A stretch of 5,594 nt of DNA from an uncultured Oscillospiraceae bacterium (GTDB lineage Bacteria; Bacillota; Clostridia; Oscillospirales; Oscillospiraceae): contig CAADVN010000202.1 of NCBI GenBank assembly GCA_900752445.1, forward strand, positions 1 through 5,594, in the 5' to 3' direction. Of the stretch, positions 5,427 to 5,594 are shown piece after piece (position 1 is the first letter of the stretch; every line of letters starts with the position of its first letter). The notes beneath the pieces were generated by a model. It made no database searches. It saw only the letters and a program-made list of their open reading frames with translations, and was not told where the DNA came from. A program made the translations under genes and the position numbers.

Positions 5427-5458
5427 CCTGCTTTGGCACTCAGGCCAGAGCAGGTTTT
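5421..5458. terminator. Strong bidirectional intrinsic terminator
   Basis: AAAACCTGCT (5423-5432) pairs with AGCAGGTTTT (5449-5458), and after one T/G position TGGC (5434-5437) pairs with GCCA (5444-5447) around a 6-base loop. On the minus strand the stem ends in TTTTTT, and on the plus strand in TTTTCTGTT. It most likely ends a minus-strand gene beyond the right edge. However, it lies only about 50 bp before the SLH start with no clear promoter in between, so it may sit in that gene's leader. Confidence 0.8.
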
Positions 5459-5533
5459 CTGTTAGCAAATAAAACGGGAGAGGGAAAAAGCAGCGAAAAA
5501 ACAGGTGCATTTTGGGGTGTTTTGGACCGCCTT

Positions 5534-5557
5534 CCGCCATCCGGCTCCGGATGGCGG
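5534..5557. repeat. GC-rich perfect palindrome
   Basis: CCGCCATCCGG (5534-5544) and CCGGATGGCGG (5547-5557) are perfect 11-bp arms with two bases between. An outer GACCGCC (5525-5531) can pair instead with GGCGGTC (5553-5559), giving two competing folds. No T-run follows on the minus strand and only a mixed TCATTCCATTTCC on the plus strand. It may be a repeat element or the far part of a 3' region from a gene off the right edge. Apart from this and the 5404-5458 structures, I see nothing gene-like in 5371-5594. Confidence 0.55.
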
Positions 5558-5594
5558 TCATTCCATTTCCAGATCGCCAGCTTTTTCAGATTCA

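Noticed and set aside
5367..5561. 64-codon minus-strand open frame ending in an ATGA overlap with the SLH start
   Set aside because: It passes through the strong terminator and the A/T inverted repeat, has a low-complexity F/R/K-rich product and no good ribosome binding site.

Overview
The window is high-GC DNA that looks like a member of the Firmicutes/Clostridia, most plausibly an Oscillospiraceae-type gut anaerobe. That is an inference. It rests on the rimP-nusA-ylxR-L7Ae-infB gene order, a short NusA without acidic C-terminal repeats, GGAGG-type ribosome binding sites, a secreted protein combining GLUG-like, InlB B-repeat-like and SLH modules, and a dense intergenic repeat island of a kind common in such genomes. 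Every convincing gene lies on the minus strand.

Right to left (5' to 3' of transcription): positions 5371-5594 are noncoding. They hold a GC-rich palindrome, a strong bidirectional terminator hairpin, and an A/T-rich inverted repeat that shares the terminator's T-tract. Next comes a 589-residue exported SLH-domain protein (3601-5370). Positions 2967-3600 carry no confident gene. About 270 bp of this (3320-3586) is a cluster of palindromic repeats, including a roughly 130-bp element whose two halves are imperfect inverted copies of each other. Beyond it lie a 17-codon signal-peptide-like ORF on the plus strand, a terminator-like hairpin, a well-formed extended -10 promoter, and a short leader ending in a second terminator-like hairpin directly ahead of rimP.

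From 2966 to the left edge runs the conserved nusA-infB operon: rimP (30S maturation), nusA (transcription elongation, pausing and termination), ylxR/rnpM (small RNA-binding protein), an L7Ae-family RNA-binding protein, and the first 246 codons of infB (translation initiation factor IF2). The genes are separated by about 20 nt or overlap, so one polycistronic mRNA is expected. The operon couples ribosome assembly, transcription elongation and translation initiation. The promoter, leader and terminator arrangement ahead of rimP suggests attenuation, possibly autoregulation by NusA.

I see no CRISPR array, tRNA, rRNA, transposase or defence system, and nothing that I would call a new biological system. 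The parts most worth a second look are the rimP leader, the repeat island, the unclear start of the L7Ae gene, the overlapping hairpins ahead of the SLH gene and that protein's domain mix.
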